From Rickettsiales bacterium (GTDB taxonomy: Bacteria; Pseudomonadota; Alphaproteobacteria; G027485855): a stretch of DNA of 64,000 bases. The stretch spans positions 124,001-188,000 of the forward strand of contig JAIXQD010000001.1 in assembly GCA_027485855.1 (NCBI GenBank). Direction: 5' to 3'. The notes under the pieces are model-generated. The model saw only the letters and a program-made list of their open reading frames with translations. It made no database searches and had not been told where the DNA came from. Numbering within the stretch: the stretch's first letter is position 1; each line of letters opens with the position of its first letter. A program made the position numbers and the translations under genes. Shown here piece by piece: positions 36,779-46,330 of this stretch.

Positions 36779-37597
36779 CTATCCTGCCAATAAACGAATT
36801 TTAAAGTCCGCGCCATGATTTAGCGCACAATGCTGCACAAGGAAAGGTAGTAATTGGCCTAATTGTTCGGCCAAAGTAAAAGGCGGGTTGATGATAAATA
36901 ACCCGCTGCCATTGAGTGTCAGCCAATTTTGCTCGGCTTGGGTCAGCAATTCGGCTTGTAAAACCGGCAGGCCCAGTTGCAGCAGCTGCTCTTCGCTGCG
37001 CCAAATGGGGGTGCGGTCTTTGATGGGGTACCACCATAAATAGCAGCCGCTGGGCCATTTTTGCGTGGCTTTTTTAAGTGCATGCGCGGCTTTTTGCCAC
37101 TCATCGGGTTGTTCATAGGGGGGGTCAATCAGCACAAGGCCGCGTTTATGTGCGGGCGGCACAAAAGCTGCCAGGGCTTCATAGCCTTCGCGCTGGTGCA
37201 GTTGCGCTTGCGGGTTTGCGCCACAAAAACTTTTGAGTTTTAAAAACTCTTCTGGGTGCAGCTCGCAACCAATATAAAGATCATCTGGGCGCATTTGCGC
37301 CATGATAAACCCCGGTGAGCCCGGATAGTAATCGGGTTGTTGCGCTAAAATTTTGGCAAAACCGGCCAGCAGCGGTTGCTCATCTATATAGGGCAGTAAG
37401 CGCCCCAGCCCTTGCGCCATCTCGTTGGTTTTAAGTGTTTCGGGGCTTTGCCAATAATAGGGCGGCCCGCCGGCATGGGTTTCGATAATGGTTATAGGTT
37501 TTGGTTTTTGCTGCAAATAGGCCATGCACAGCAACAGCGCGCTATGCTTATAAATATCGGCAATGTTGCCGGCATGATAGGCATGACGATAATTCAT
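36779..37597 (-). CDS. rlmJ: 23S rRNA (adenine(2030)-N6)-methyltransferase RlmJ
   Basis: RlmJ methylates A2030 of 23S rRNA. The 272-residue product has the family start MNYRHAYHAGNIADIYKHSALL, the ETHAGG SAM region, GSPGF and the catalytic motif LIDPPYEQPDEW (DPPY). The length is close to the family norm of about 280. Its ATG shares one base with the TAA of the RimK-like gene upstream (TAATG), giving tight coupling. Confidence 0.94.
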   Translation of the reverse strand: MNYRHAYHAGNIADIYKHSALLLCMAYLQQKPKPITIIETHAGGPPYYWQSPETLKTNEMAQGLGRLLPYIDEQPLLAGFAKILAQQPDYYPGSPGFIMAQMRPDDLYIGCELHPEEFLKLKSFCGANPQAQLHQREGYEALAAFVPPAHKRGLVLIDPPYEQPDEWQKAAHALKKATQKWPSGCYLWWYPIKDRTPIWRSEEQLLQLGLPVLQAELLTQAEQNWLTLNGSGLFIINPPFTLAEQLGQLLPFLVQHCALNHGADFKIRLLAG

Positions 37598-39075
37598 TAG
37601 CGGCTGGCTATTTGTGGCTGCTCAAGCCGGCGCAAAAACTCACGAATAATCAGTTTATAGAGGTCATCGCGCAAAACAGCATCCTCGCAGCCGGTATCGA
37701 TTGAGGGGTTGTCATTGACCTCAATTACCACAATGCCTTTATCGGTTTGCTTTAAATCAACGCCATAAAGCCCGTTACCAATAAGTGCCGCGGCCTTAAC
37801 AGCAGTGTTGATCACCGCATGTGGCGCTTCTTCGACGGGCATAGTTTTCCAGCCTGAGTCTTCCATGCCACCACCCGGATGATGCCGCGTGATTTTCCAA
37901 TATTTTTTGGCCATAAAATATTGGCTGACATAAATCGGCTGGCCATTCAGCACACCCACGCGCCAGTCAAAATCGGTGTGCAGAAATTCTTGCGCTAAAA
38001 TAAGATCGGATTCTTCAAACAAGGTTTCGGCCGTGGCGCGCAGTTCGCCCGCACTACTCACTTTAAACACCCCGCGTGAGTTACTGCCATCAGGAATTTT
38101 AAGCACAATCGGGTAGGTGATTTCGCGCTCGACGGTGTTAATGCGTGATTTATCGAGGATAATCGTTTTTGGCGCGGCAATTTTATTGGCTTTGAGCAGC
38201 TCGGCTAAAAAAACCTTATTGGTGCATTTTAGAATTGAGGTTGAGTCGTCAATCACCGGCATGCCTTCTTTTTCGGCTTTTTTGGCAAAGCGGTAAGTGT
38301 GATTATCAATCGCCGTTGTCTCCCTTATAAACAGCGCATCAAACTCGGCGAGGTGCAAAAAATCTTTTTTCTCGATAATTTCTACTTCAACATTGAGGGC
38401 TTCGCCGGCTTTGATAAATTTTTGTATGGCTTTGGCATCGGACGGCGCGGTGGGGTCTTTCGGGTTATATAAAATAGCTAAGCTCGGTTGGTTGCTGCCC
38501 ATAATATGTGAGGGCTCGCGCCACGAGGTGCGCGTATAGCCTGCCAATGCAGCTTGAAAAGCATCTTCCTGCTCTTGGGTGAGGTCGTCAAAATTGAGTA
38601 GTTCAATAGCGCCAATCGACCAATCCTCTTGCAGCTTAATTTTAACGCGCAAAATGGGCGCACGAAATTGATCGAAGATGGCCCGCCCCAAATCTTGGAA
38701 GCGGCTATCATCGGGTGTGCCAAAAAACAAATGCAGCATAAAGCTGGTATCGGGCCCATGGCGCAGGCGGCGCATGCGGGCGCGCAGCATTTCATCGAGC
38801 TCGGGCAAGGCAAAGCGGTAAATTTGCTTTTGCTCAAGGTCTAAAATGGTGCGCACCGAGGGGATAATTTTATGGCCGCGCGCTTGCGCTAAAAGCGAGG
38901 CATAATAACCATGCCCCAAATAAGAATAAGAGCGGGTGAGGTTGATTATTTTAGTGGCGCGGCTTTTAACTGCGTCCGGGCGGGTGATGTAATCGCGCAC
39001 GGTCATCACTTGCTGGTCATCCATTTGCCAGCGTATGTCGGCGGGGCGTTCGACGAGAATCACATGATTAGACAT
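37597..39075 (-). CDS. RimK-like ATP-grasp ligase with N-terminal RLAN-type domain
   Basis: A 492-residue protein. The N-terminal part (VILVERPADIRWQ, YSYLGHGYYASLLAQARGHKIIPS) matches the domain found before RimK-like ATP-grasp folds. The C-terminal half is a complete ATP-grasp with YPIVLKIPDGSNSRGVFKV, LAQEFLHTDFDWRVGVLNG and IVVIEVNDNPSIDTG. Such enzymes join amino acids or glutamate to a peptide or protein carboxylate; the target is unknown. Its start overlaps the GNAT gene by 8 bp, and ligase plus acetyltransferase may modify the same small molecule. Confidence 0.85.
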   Translation of the reverse strand: MSNHVILVERPADIRWQMDDQQVMTVRDYITRPDAVKSRATKIINLTRSYSYLGHGYYASLLAQARGHKIIPSVRTILDLEQKQIYRFALPELDEMLRARMRRLRHGPDTSFMLHLFFGTPDDSRFQDLGRAIFDQFRAPILRVKIKLQEDWSIGAIELLNFDDLTQEQEDAFQAALAGYTRTSWREPSHIMGSNQPSLAILYNPKDPTAPSDAKAIQKFIKAGEALNVEVEIIEKKDFLHLAEFDALFIRETTAIDNHTYRFAKKAEKEGMPVIDDSTSILKCTNKVFLAELLKANKIAAPKTIILDKSRINTVEREITYPIVLKIPDGSNSRGVFKVSSAGELRATAETLFEESDLILAQEFLHTDFDWRVGVLNGQPIYVSQYFMAKKYWKITRHHPGGGMEDSGWKTMPVEEAPHAVINTAVKAAALIGNGLYGVDLKQTDKGIVVIEVNDNPSIDTGCEDAVLRDDLYKLIIREFLRRLEQPQIASR

Positions 39076-39505
39076 GAAGGTCCTTTACATAAAGCAAGGC
39101 AGTTTCGCCATTAGCATAATAATGTTTTTTGCTGCCATGAAAGCGGTAATTTTGCTTTTCATAAAGTTTTATGGCGGCTTTGTTATTGCTGGCCACCTGC
39201 AAATAGATACGCTGGCAGCCGCGGGCCTTGCTGCGCTGTTCGGCCTTGGCTAACAGGGCGCTGGCATAGCCGCGGCCTTGGGCGCTGCTTGCCACCGCAA
39301 TCGAGTAAAGCCAGCACCATTTTTTGCGCGGCGAAAACAGCACATAGGCCAGAAGGGTGCTTTGCTGCTTTATGCCCCAAAACTCGGCCACATTGCGCGC
39401 AAAGAATCCGTGCAGGCTTTCGCGGGTCAGCTGGTCGGTGTTGAAGCTGGCATTCTCTAAAATGAGCAGCGCCGGAATATCGGCTGTGGTGAGGCGTTTA
39501 AGCAT
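39068..39505 (-). CDS. GNAT-family N-acetyltransferase, RimI-like
   Basis: A 145-residue acetyltransferase. The CoA-binding motif is SIAVASSAQGRGYASALLAKAEQRSKARG in pieces (Q-G-R-G-Y-A), followed by RIYLQVASNNKAAIKLYEKQNYRFHG, which is the RimI-type motif B. It overlaps the RimK-like ligase gene by 8 bp and is the first gene of a five-gene minus-strand run that ends at the MBL gene. Substrate unknown. Confidence 0.85.
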   Translation of the reverse strand: MLKRLTTADIPALLILENASFNTDQLTRESLHGFFARNVAEFWGIKQQSTLLAYVLFSPRKKWCWLYSIAVASSAQGRGYASALLAKAEQRSKARGCQRIYLQVASNNKAAIKLYEKQNYRFHGSKKHYYANGETALLYVKDLHV

Positions 39506-39644
39506 TTATGCAGCATATCAAAACGCCGCCAAAATGAACAGAGTGCCGATTTGCTTAAAGGCCCGATAGCTTAAAGGCTTGCAAAAAATCTTATTTCCGG
39601 CACAGTGAGCGCAATTCTATTGTGAATCAAAATAAAGGTGCAGC

Positions 39645-40808
39645 ATGAGCTTCAGCATTGCCGTTCTCAAAGAGCGCGCCCCCTATGAATTGCGCGTGGC
39701 CGCAACGCCCGATACGGTTAAAAAACTCATCGCCTTGGGTGCGTCTGTTGTGGTGGAGCAGGGCGCAGGTCACAGCGCCGGCTATGCCGATGCCTTATAT
39801 ACCGAGGCAGGCGCCAAAATTGCCGCCGATGCCCGCACGGCTTTGCAAGATGCACAAATGGTGCTTAAAGTGCAGCGCCCGCTTGCTGCCAGCGATGGCT
39901 TTGATGAGCTGGCTTTATTTAAACCCGGGCAGATTTTGCTGGGCATGCTTAATCCGCATCAGTCGCGTGAGCAGGTACGGGCCTATGCTTTAGCGCGTAT
40001 CGATGCTTTGGCGATGGAGTTTATGCCACGCATTACCCGCGCGCAAAATATGGATGTGCTGAGCAGTCAGGCTAATTTAGCCGGTTACCGCGCCGTGATT
40101 GAAGCGGCCGAAGTTTTTAGCAGGGCCTTGCCCATGATGATGACTGCTGCTGGCACAATTCCACCCGCTAAAGTGATGGTGATGGGGGCAGGGGTTGCGG
40201 GCTTGCAGGCTATTGCCACCGCACGGCGCATGGGGGCTGTGGTGTGCGCCACCGACGTGCGCCCTGTTGCCAAAGAGCAGGTGCAAAGTTTGGGTGCAAG
40301 TTTTGTTATGGTTGAAAATGAGGAAACCAAACAGGCCGAAACCTCGGGCGGCTATGCCAAAGAAATGAGCGACGATTATAAGCGCCTGCAAGCCGAGCTG
40401 ATTGCGGCCACCATTAAAAAGCAGGATATTGTCATTTGCACCGCTTTGATACCGGGCCGCGCTGCGCCGCGTTTAATTACTGAAGAGATGCTGCAAAGCA
40501 TGAAACCCGGGAGTGTTGTGGTTGATTTAGCCGTTGAAAATGGCGGCAATTGTGCCTTAGCGCGGGCGGGCGAAATTGTTGAGGCTTATGGCGTAAAAAT
40601 TGTTGGCTATAGTAATTTGCCCAGCCGCATCCCCTTTGATGCCAGCGCGCTTTATGCCCGTAATTTATTGGCGTTTATCAGCACGCTTATCGATAAAGAC
40701 AGCCGCGAGATTAAACTGAATGTTGAAGATGAGTTAGTGAAGGCCGTGCTGCTCACCCGCAATGGTGAAGTGGTGCATAGCGCTTTCACCGATGCCGTTG
40801 CAGCCTAA
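39645..40808 (+). CDS. pntAA: NAD(P) transhydrogenase subunit alpha 1
   Basis: The NAD(H)-binding peripheral subunit (dI) of proton-translocating transhydrogenase. The 387-residue product has KERAPYELRVAATPDTVKKL, the MVMGAGVAGLQAIATARRMGA nucleotide-binding fold and the mobile loop GGYAKEMSDDY. The subunit is split from its membrane part, as in Rhodospirillum. It starts the operon pntAA-pntAB-pntB, with 9 bp to the next gene. Confidence 0.95.
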   Translation: MSFSIAVLKERAPYELRVAATPDTVKKLIALGASVVVEQGAGHSAGYADALYTEAGAKIAADARTALQDAQMVLKVQRPLAASDGFDELALFKPGQILLGMLNPHQSREQVRAYALARIDALAMEFMPRITRAQNMDVLSSQANLAGYRAVIEAAEVFSRALPMMMTAAGTIPPAKVMVMGAGVAGLQAIATARRMGAVVCATDVRPVAKEQVQSLGASFVMVENEETKQAETSGGYAKEMSDDYKRLQAELIAATIKKQDIVICTALIPGRAAPRLITEEMLQSMKPGSVVVDLAVENGGNCALARAGEIVEAYGVKIVGYSNLPSRIPFDASALYARNLLAFISTLIDKDSREIKLNVEDELVKAVLLTRNGEVVHSAFTDAVAA

Positions 40809-40817
40809 AAGGACAAG

Positions 40818-41231
40818 ATGATGGAACAAGATATTATCGCAACGGGCCTGCGGGATATTGCCTTAGAGCAGCAAACGCTGGCCACCAAAGCGCAAATATT
40901 GGCCGAGCAAGTGCAGCTTTTATCGCAAGCCGATAGCAGCGGCATGGTGCCGTTTTTTGTGGTGGGCTTAACCGTATTCGTTTTGGCCTGTTTTGTTGGC
41001 TATTATGTGGTGTGGCGGGTGACGCCCGCTTTGCATAGCCCGCTTATGGCCGTGACCAACGCTATTTCGTCGGTCATTATTGTGGGCGCATTGATTGCGG
41101 CGGGCCCCAGCCAATTAGATACATCAAGTTGGCTTGGTTTTGTTGCAGTGATTTTAGCGGCTATTAATATTTTTGGCGGTTTTATCGTCACCCAGCGCAT
41201 GCTGGAAATGTATAAGAAAAAAGCCAAATAG
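40818..41231 (+). CDS. pntAB: NAD(P) transhydrogenase subunit alpha 2
   Basis: The small membrane subunit (first part of dII), 137 residues, with a soluble N-terminal helix and three membrane helices. [20 protein letters not shown] and [19 protein letters not shown] are family signatures; the latter is the usual C-terminus. Two ATGs in a row begin the gene; either can serve as start. Confidence 0.95.
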   Translation: MMEQDIIATGLRDIALEQQTLATKAQILAEQVQLLSQADSSGMVPFFVVGLTVFVLACFVGYYVVWRVTPALHSPLMAVTNAISSVIIVGALIAAGPSQLDTSSWLGFVAVILAAINIFGGFIVTQRMLEMYKKKAK

Positions 41232-41241
41232 GAGAATATTC

Positions 41242-42633
41242 ATGTCTAGCCTTGTGGCCTTTGCTTATCTTATCTCGGCGGTGTGTTTTATTTTAGCGCT
41301 GCGTGGTTTGTCGTCGCCCGAAACGGCGCGGTCGGGCAATTTCTTTGGGATTGGCGGCATGGTGCTGGCCATTATCACCACGCTGACCTTGCCGATGGTG
41401 CAAAGCTATTGGCTGATAATTGGCGGGCTTGTTATTGGCGGCGCCATTGGCACTATTACTGCCCGTAAAATACAAATGACCGCATTGCCGCAATTAGTGG
41501 CCGCTTTTCATAGTTTGGTGGGCTTGGCGGCGGTGTTGGTGGCAACCGCGGCTTTTTTATCGCCAGCGGCTTATGGCATTGGCCAAGTGGGCAATATCAA
41601 AATCGGCAGCCTTATTGAAATGGGCTTAGGTGTTGCCATTGGCGCGATAACTTTTACGGGCTCGGTTGTGGCTTTTGCAAAATTGCAAGGCTTGGTATCG
41701 GGCAAGCCCGTAAGTTTTGTCGGGCAACATCAGCTTAATGCGCTGTTGGGCTTAGCCACGGTGGCCTTAATTGTGGGCTTATGCATTACGCAATCGACCA
41801 GTTTATTTTTTGCCATTGTGCTGGTAACGCTTTTATTAGGCGTGCTGCTGATTATCCCCATTGGTGGGGCAGATATGCCGGTGGTGGTGTCGATGCTGAA
41901 TAGCTATTCGGGCTGGGCTGCGGCGGGCATTGGCTTTACGCTTGAAAATAACTTGCTGATTATTACGGGCGCTTTGGTGGGTTCGTCTGGGGCAATTCTC
42001 AGTTACATTATGTGTAAGGGCATGAATCGCTCAATCATCAATGTTATTTTGGGTGGCTTTGGTGGTGATGCGGGCGGCGCGGCCGTGGCTGCCACGGGTG
42101 ACCGTAGCTTTAAAACTGGCTCGGCTGATGATGCAGCCTTCATTCTTAAAAATGGCAGTAGCGTTATTATTGTGCCAGGGTATGGCATGGCGGTGGCGCA
42201 AGCGCAGCATGCTTTGCGCGAAATGAGCGATATGCTTAAAAAAGAGGGTATCTCGGTTAAATATGCCATTCATCCGGTGGCGGGGCGTATGCCGGGCCAT
42301 ATGAATGTGCTGCTGGCTGAAGCCAACGTGCCTTACGATGAGGTATTTGAGCTAGAAGATATCAACCGTGATTTTGGCATGGCCGATGTGGCTTTTGTCA
42401 TTGGCGCCAATGATGTGACCAACCCTGCCGCTAAAACCGACCCCAAATCGCCCATTTTTGGCATGCCGGTGCTTGATGTAGAAAAGGCCAAAACAGTGTT
42501 GTTTATTAAGCGTTCTATGGGGGCCGGCTATGCTGGGGTGGAGAATGAGCTGTTCTTCCGGCCTAATACCATGATGCTGTTTGGCGATGCTAAAAAGGTC
42601 ACCGAAGAGATTGTTAAGGCTTTGGGTCATTAA
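41242..42633 (+). CDS. pntB: NAD(P) transhydrogenase subunit beta
   Basis: Carries the rest of the proton channel (dII) and the NADP(H)-binding domain (dIII). The 463-residue product has about eight membrane helices, then VIIVPGYGMAVAQAQHAL, KYAIHPVAGRMPGHMNVLLAEA, DVAFVIGANDVTNPAA and KRSMGAGYAGVENELF. The ATG with AGGAG 8 bp upstream is chosen; the frame is open 23 codons further. The operon ends here, 105 bp before tRNA-Lys. Confidence 0.95.
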   Translation: MSSLVAFAYLISAVCFILALRGLSSPETARSGNFFGIGGMVLAIITTLTLPMVQSYWLIIGGLVIGGAIGTITARKIQMTALPQLVAAFHSLVGLAAVLVATAAFLSPAAYGIGQVGNIKIGSLIEMGLGVAIGAITFTGSVVAFAKLQGLVSGKPVSFVGQHQLNALLGLATVALIVGLCITQSTSLFFAIVLVTLLLGVLLIIPIGGADMPVVVSMLNSYSGWAAAGIGFTLENNLLIITGALVGSSGAILSYIMCKGMNRSIINVILGGFGGDAGGAAVAATGDRSFKTGSADDAAFILKNGSSVIIVPGYGMAVAQAQHALREMSDMLKKEGISVKYAIHPVAGRMPGHMNVLLAEANVPYDEVFELEDINRDFGMADVAFVIGANDVTNPAAKTDPKSPIFGMPVLDVEKAKTVLFIKRSMGAGYAGVENELFFRPNTMMLFGDAKKVTEEIVKALGH

Positions 42634-42737
42634 AATTTTGCCGTATTAAGGGCTTGATTTTGATGCTCAGGGCTTTTATGGTGCGTCGCGTTTGCTTGTG
42701 AGTAAAAAGTAGTATTGGTTTTGTTTGAAGATTGTGA

Positions 42738-42813
42738 GAGCTCGTAGCTCAGTTGGTAGAGCATCTGACTTTTAATCAGGGTGTCGCGGGTTCGAATCCC
42801 GCCGAGCTCACCA
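42738..42813 (+). tRNA. tRNA-Lys (TTT)
   Basis: Acceptor stem GAGCTCG / CGAGCTC, anticodon loop CTTTTAA with TTT, standard D and T arms and an encoded CCA. Fourteen bases of its variable loop and T-stem have a perfect inverted copy 38 bp downstream of the variable/T region (separate entry). Confidence 0.97.
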
Positions 42814-42845
42814 TCTTTCAACAAAGCGTAAGAACCCGCGACACC
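42780..42845 (+). repeat. 14-bp inverted repeat between tRNA-Lys and its trailer
   Basis: GGTGTCGCGGGTTC inside tRNA-Lys (variable loop plus T-stem, first copy) and GAACCCGCGACACC behind the gene (42832-42845) are perfect reverse complements. If both are transcribed, they could pair and block folding of the T-arm. Confidence 0.85.
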
Positions 42846-43044
42846 TAAGCAAAAAGAGGGCCCTCCAAACCGCCGCTCGTATCGATAGCAATACAATAAA
42901 TGCTAAAATTCATCTGCTTTACGGCTCATCACTTTCATTTTTTTAGTAAGTATTAAACCGATTTAGTGGCACTATGAGCCGTTGAAAAAATATGTGCGGC
43001 AATTTGGCCCATTATCTAACAAATTATCTAACGGAGGACATACG

Positions 43045-43377
43045 ATGCGTAAGTTTTTAATGATGTCAGTGATTGGCATGAGCTTGATTTCGGGCGCTGC
43101 TTTTGCGCAAGCTTTGGCTGGCGGTGCAGCGGCTGAGGGCATTTCAATTAGCCGTAGCTTTACTGAAACAGTGGGCGGCGATCAAACCGAGCGCGCTGCT
43201 GTTGAAAAAATCTATGGCCTGATTGCGGCCGAGTGCGACAGTGCAGCAAAATCGTTCAAGAAAAAATGCACACCTGGCAATATCAATATCAGTTCACAAG
43301 GTGGCACTGCTGGCCCCGATGGCAAGCCAACACCACGTCAAGTCAACGCAACAGTAACGCTGCAATTGCGTGACTAA
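43045..43377 (+). CDS. Small secreted protein of unknown function
   Basis: A 110-residue precursor with a signal peptide MRKFLMMSVIGMSLISGAAFAQ and a mature domain of about 88 residues with two cysteines (AAECDSA and KKKCTPG), likely one disulfide. The C-terminal strand NATVTLQLRD closes it. I do not recognise the family. A GGAGG ribosome site 8 bp before the ATG fixes the start; an in-frame upstream extension is rejected. A strong terminator follows 20 bp after the stop, suggesting a single-gene, well-expressed unit. Confidence 0.8.
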   Translation: MRKFLMMSVIGMSLISGAAFAQALAGGAAAEGISISRSFTETVGGDQTERAAVEKIYGLIAAECDSAAKSFKKKCTPGNINISSQGGTAGPDGKPTPRQVNATVTLQLRD

Positions 43378-43397
43378 TATTTAGTTTGGTTATTCAG

Positions 43398-43429
43398 CCG
43401 CCGGCCAGCAATGGTCGGCGGTTTTTTTT
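43398..43429 (+). terminator. Rho-independent terminator after the small secreted protein gene
   Basis: A 9-bp stem CCGCCGGCC / GGTCGGCGG (one G-T pair) with a 6-nt loop is followed by eight T residues. Confidence 0.93.
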
Positions 43430-43461
43430 ATTTATTTTTTTGCCCATTTATTTTTTTTGCC
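43429..43461 (-). repeat. Duplicated stop region of the CPA1 antiporter gene
   Basis: On the minus strand GGCAAAAAAAATAAAT holds the last codons and TAA of the antiporter; GGCAAAAAAATAAAT follows directly. The A-rich sequence makes simple slippage likely. Confidence 0.7.
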
Positions 43462-45232
43462 GAATTCTTTTTAAAAGTTTTTGCCGCAGTTTTTGCCAAA
43501 GGGGCTGGTCGGAAAATTCGATACCATCTTGCAAGGCCAGGCCAATTTCTTCGATACGGCCCAGCATATCGAGCTTACGTATAATCAGTCGTGCTTGTCC
43601 TAAGGGTAGTTGATCGCCCACATCAAAATTGCCGCCTAATTCACGGGCAAATAATTGTTCAAGGCAGAGCTGCTGGTCGTGCGCTGCAACGGGCAAAGCA
43701 TAATGTTTAGTAAGGTCGGCCAAGAGCGTTTCAGGACGCAGGCACAAATCGCCAAAAAATTCGCGCTCGGCCATACTATTTTCTGTGGGTGGCGCATAAA
43801 TTAAATCGAGCGCGGCCAGCTGTGATTCATTGGCAAACACATAAATATGGTCGTCTTTGGCTAGACCATTACTTTGGTGATATTTCAGTAATTGCCCATG
43901 TCGCACAATCAGCGCTGGCCGTGCCCATTTGGGCAAACGCTGATTCAGCACCGCCGGACTATTGGGCACAAGTGTGTAGGCCACTAATTCAAGGTCGGCA
44001 TCGAGCGGCAAATCAAGCTCATGGCGCTCAATCGCAGCATGTCTTGGCGGCACAATCAGGTGCAGCAAATGTGCGGCGGGTTTAATGGTCCAGCCTTGCA
44101 GCAACAGCGAGAGCGAGACCATCACAAAGACAATGGCAAATAGCGTATCGGCATTGGGCAGGCCCGCTAAAACCGGTAACAGCGCCAACAAAATAGAGAC
44201 AGCGCCACGCAGCCCCACCCAACCCACAAACAAACTTTCGCGCCAGCTAAAGCGGAAGGGCAAAAGGCAAATGATGCTACTGAGTGGGCGAATAATCAGC
44301 ATCAACAGACCCGCCAGCAGCAAGGCCGGCCCAATAATTTTTAGCACAGTTTGCAAATCAACCATCAGGCCCATCATCACAAACATAATAATTTGTGCGA
44401 GCCACGATAGCCCATTATGAAAACGCTTCAACGCGCCGGCTTGTCGTAATTTACGGTTTGCGGCAACCAGCCCCGCTACATACACCGCTAAAAAGCCAGA
44501 GCCGCCAATTGCACCCGTCAGGCCAAACACAAACAGCGCAATGGCCAAAGTGATAATGGGCATCAGGCCCGCTTCTAAATGCAGGCGATTAAGGCTTTGC
44601 ACAATGGCATAGCCAGCAGCCAGCCCGCAAAATAAGCCAATGCCTAAATGTGCGGTCATATAGGCGGCTATCTGCAACAGTCCAACTTGTTCGGCAGGAT
44701 TGAGCAAAATTTCAATCAGCATAATGGTTAGCACAATGGCGATGGGGTCGTTGCTGCCCGATTCAATTTCTAGCGTGCTGCGCACCCGATCGCGAATTTC
44801 GATATTACCCACGCGCAGCATAAAAAACACTGCGGCCGCATCGGTGCTGCTGATAATGGCGCCTAAAAGCAAACCCTCGGTCCAGCTGAGCTTAAGCAAC
44901 CACACACTACAAGCGCCAACCAGCAAAGCCGTGGCCAAAGTGCCGATGCTGGCCAAGCTTAAAGCGGGGGCGGCCGCAATACGAAAGCTATGGATTTTTG
45001 TATCAAGGCCGCTTTCAAATAAAATAATCGCCAGCGCCACCGAGCCCACCAGAAAAGCCACATCATGATTATCAAAAACAATATGACCCAATCCATCGGG
45101 CCCGGCGATAACACCCACGGCCAAAAACAACAGCAGCAAGGGCGCGCCCAAACGTTTGGCAATGAGGCTGGTTAAAATACTGGCCAAAAGCAGGCCCGAG
45201 GCCAGCAATATAAGATGAATGGCCTGTTCCAT
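43448..45232 (-). CDS. Potassium/proton antiporter, CPA1 family (NhaP2/CvrA-like)
   Basis: A 594-residue inner-membrane cation/proton antiporter. About 12-13 membrane helices are followed by a cytoplasmic region with a TrkA_C-like domain (DLPLDADLELVAYTLVPNSP, DDHIYVFANESQLAALD). Motifs FESGLDTKIHSFR and GAIISSTDAAAVFFMLR, with SGSNDPIAIVLTIML, are standard for the NhaP2/CvrA group that exports K+ or Na+ for protons. It follows the patatin gene after 12 bp and is probably co-transcribed. The final codons RQKK and TAA are duplicated in the DNA. Confidence 0.9.
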   Translation of the reverse strand: MEQAIHLILLASGLLLASILTSLIAKRLGAPLLLLFLAVGVIAGPDGLGHIVFDNHDVAFLVGSVALAIILFESGLDTKIHSFRIAAAPALSLASIGTLATALLVGACSVWLLKLSWTEGLLLGAIISSTDAAAVFFMLRVGNIEIRDRVRSTLEIESGSNDPIAIVLTIMLIEILLNPAEQVGLLQIAAYMTAHLGIGLFCGLAAGYAIVQSLNRLHLEAGLMPIITLAIALFVFGLTGAIGGSGFLAVYVAGLVAANRKLRQAGALKRFHNGLSWLAQIIMFVMMGLMVDLQTVLKIIGPALLLAGLLMLIIRPLSSIICLLPFRFSWRESLFVGWVGLRGAVSILLALLPVLAGLPNADTLFAIVFVMVSLSLLLQGWTIKPAAHLLHLIVPPRHAAIERHELDLPLDADLELVAYTLVPNSPAVLNQRLPKWARPALIVRHGQLLKYHQSNGLAKDDHIYVFANESQLAALDLIYAPPTENSMAEREFFGDLCLRPETLLADLTKHYALPVAAHDQQLCLEQLFARELGGNFDVGDQLPLGQARLIIRKLDMLGRIEEIGLALQDGIEFSDQPLWQKLRQKLLKRIRQKK

Positions 45233-45244
45233 CGCAGACGATAC

Positions 45245-46264
45245 TTAAGGGGCTTGGTTGTTTGGTTGGGCGGGCACTTGTGGGGCGTTTTGAAAAAACA
45301 CTTTAAAGGCTTCGCCCAGTTCAACCTGCGCACGGGCAACGGCGGTTTCGCCTTCGGCAATCACTTCCTCGGCGCGGTCAAACTCAAGTAAACCAATATG
45401 ACCGAGGCGTGGGCTAATTTGCACGTCCGGTGGCTCGCTGGCCATGCGTGAGCGCGTGACACGGTCTTGCAAAATATTAAGCGAGGCCACCATCACGCCA
45501 AACAAAGACGGGCCGTCATAATCGCGTTTAAAAATGCGCGTGGCCATGCTCGAAATTTTTGCAAATGCGCCGCGGCTTTTTTGCTCTTCATCTTCCATAA
45601 ATTTGAGCAGGTCAAAACCAGCAGCTGTCGGGATGCTACTGCCAGCCCGTCTGGTTTTGCCGAGCAAATCGGCCGAGAGATTGACCGAAATCACCATATC
45701 GGCACCCAACGCCCGACAGGTTGATACAGGCACCGGATTAACCAACGCACCATCAACCAGCCAGCGCCCTTGATGCTGTGTGGGCGGCATGACACCCGGC
45801 AGCGAGAAGGACGCACGCAACGCATCGGCCAGCAAACCTTCGCGCAGCCAAATTTCGTGACCGGTGACTAAGTCCGTGGCAACGGCGGCAAAGGGCAGCG
45901 GCAAATCTTGAATGCGGATATAGCCAAGATGCTCGCGCAAATCATCGGTGAGACGATTGCCGCCAATCAGCCCACCCGAGCGCATGCGCAAATCGAGGTA
46001 ACTCACCATGCGCAGGCGCGTCATGGTGCGGGCCCAGTTCTCTAGCGCATCAAGCTTGCCCGCCAAATAACAGCCGCCAACCAAGGCGCCAACCGACGAG
46101 CCGCAAATAATATCGGGCTTAATGCCTAGGCGATAAAGGGCGCGCATCACGCCAATATGCGCCCAGCCACGGGCAACGCCGCTGCCTAAGGCCAAGCCCA
46201 GTTTTGGCCGTGTTGGCACGAATGCATCGGAAGGGGCGGGGGGCAATTGTATGGCCATATTCAT
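45245..46264 (-). CDS. Patatin-like phospholipase (RssA-like)
   Basis: A 339-residue cytoplasmic or membrane-associated lipid hydrolase. The oxyanion loop GSGVARGWAHIG, the nucleophile GSSVGALVGG (G-x-S-x-G) and the aspartate in VDGALVNPVP form the Ser-Asp dyad of the patatin fold. The C-terminal 100 residues are less conserved and end in a Pro/Asn-rich tail. The ATG giving MNMAIQLPPAP is chosen; the longer frame begins with TTG. It is divergent from msbA (66 bp) and upstream of the antiporter gene. Confidence 0.88.
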   Translation of the reverse strand: MNMAIQLPPAPSDAFVPTRPKLGLALGSGVARGWAHIGVMRALYRLGIKPDIICGSSVGALVGGCYLAGKLDALENWARTMTRLRMVSYLDLRMRSGGLIGGNRLTDDLREHLGYIRIQDLPLPFAAVATDLVTGHEIWLREGLLADALRASFSLPGVMPPTQHQGRWLVDGALVNPVPVSTCRALGADMVISVNLSADLLGKTRRAGSSIPTAAGFDLLKFMEDEEQKSRGAFAKISSMATRIFKRDYDGPSLFGVMVASLNILQDRVTRSRMASEPPDVQISPRLGHIGLLEFDRAEEVIAEGETAVARAQVELGEAFKVFFQNAPQVPAQPNNQAP

Positions 46265-46330
46265 ACTCTGGCCTGATTTGGTGAAAAAATTGTTATGAAT
46301 CAAATGATTTTGTCTCTAAAATAACCGCCA

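Noticed and set aside
42630-42896. Minus-strand open frame of 88 codons over tRNA-Lys
   Set aside because: It is the reverse complement of the tRNA gene and its spacer; such GIRTRD-type frames are known false genes.
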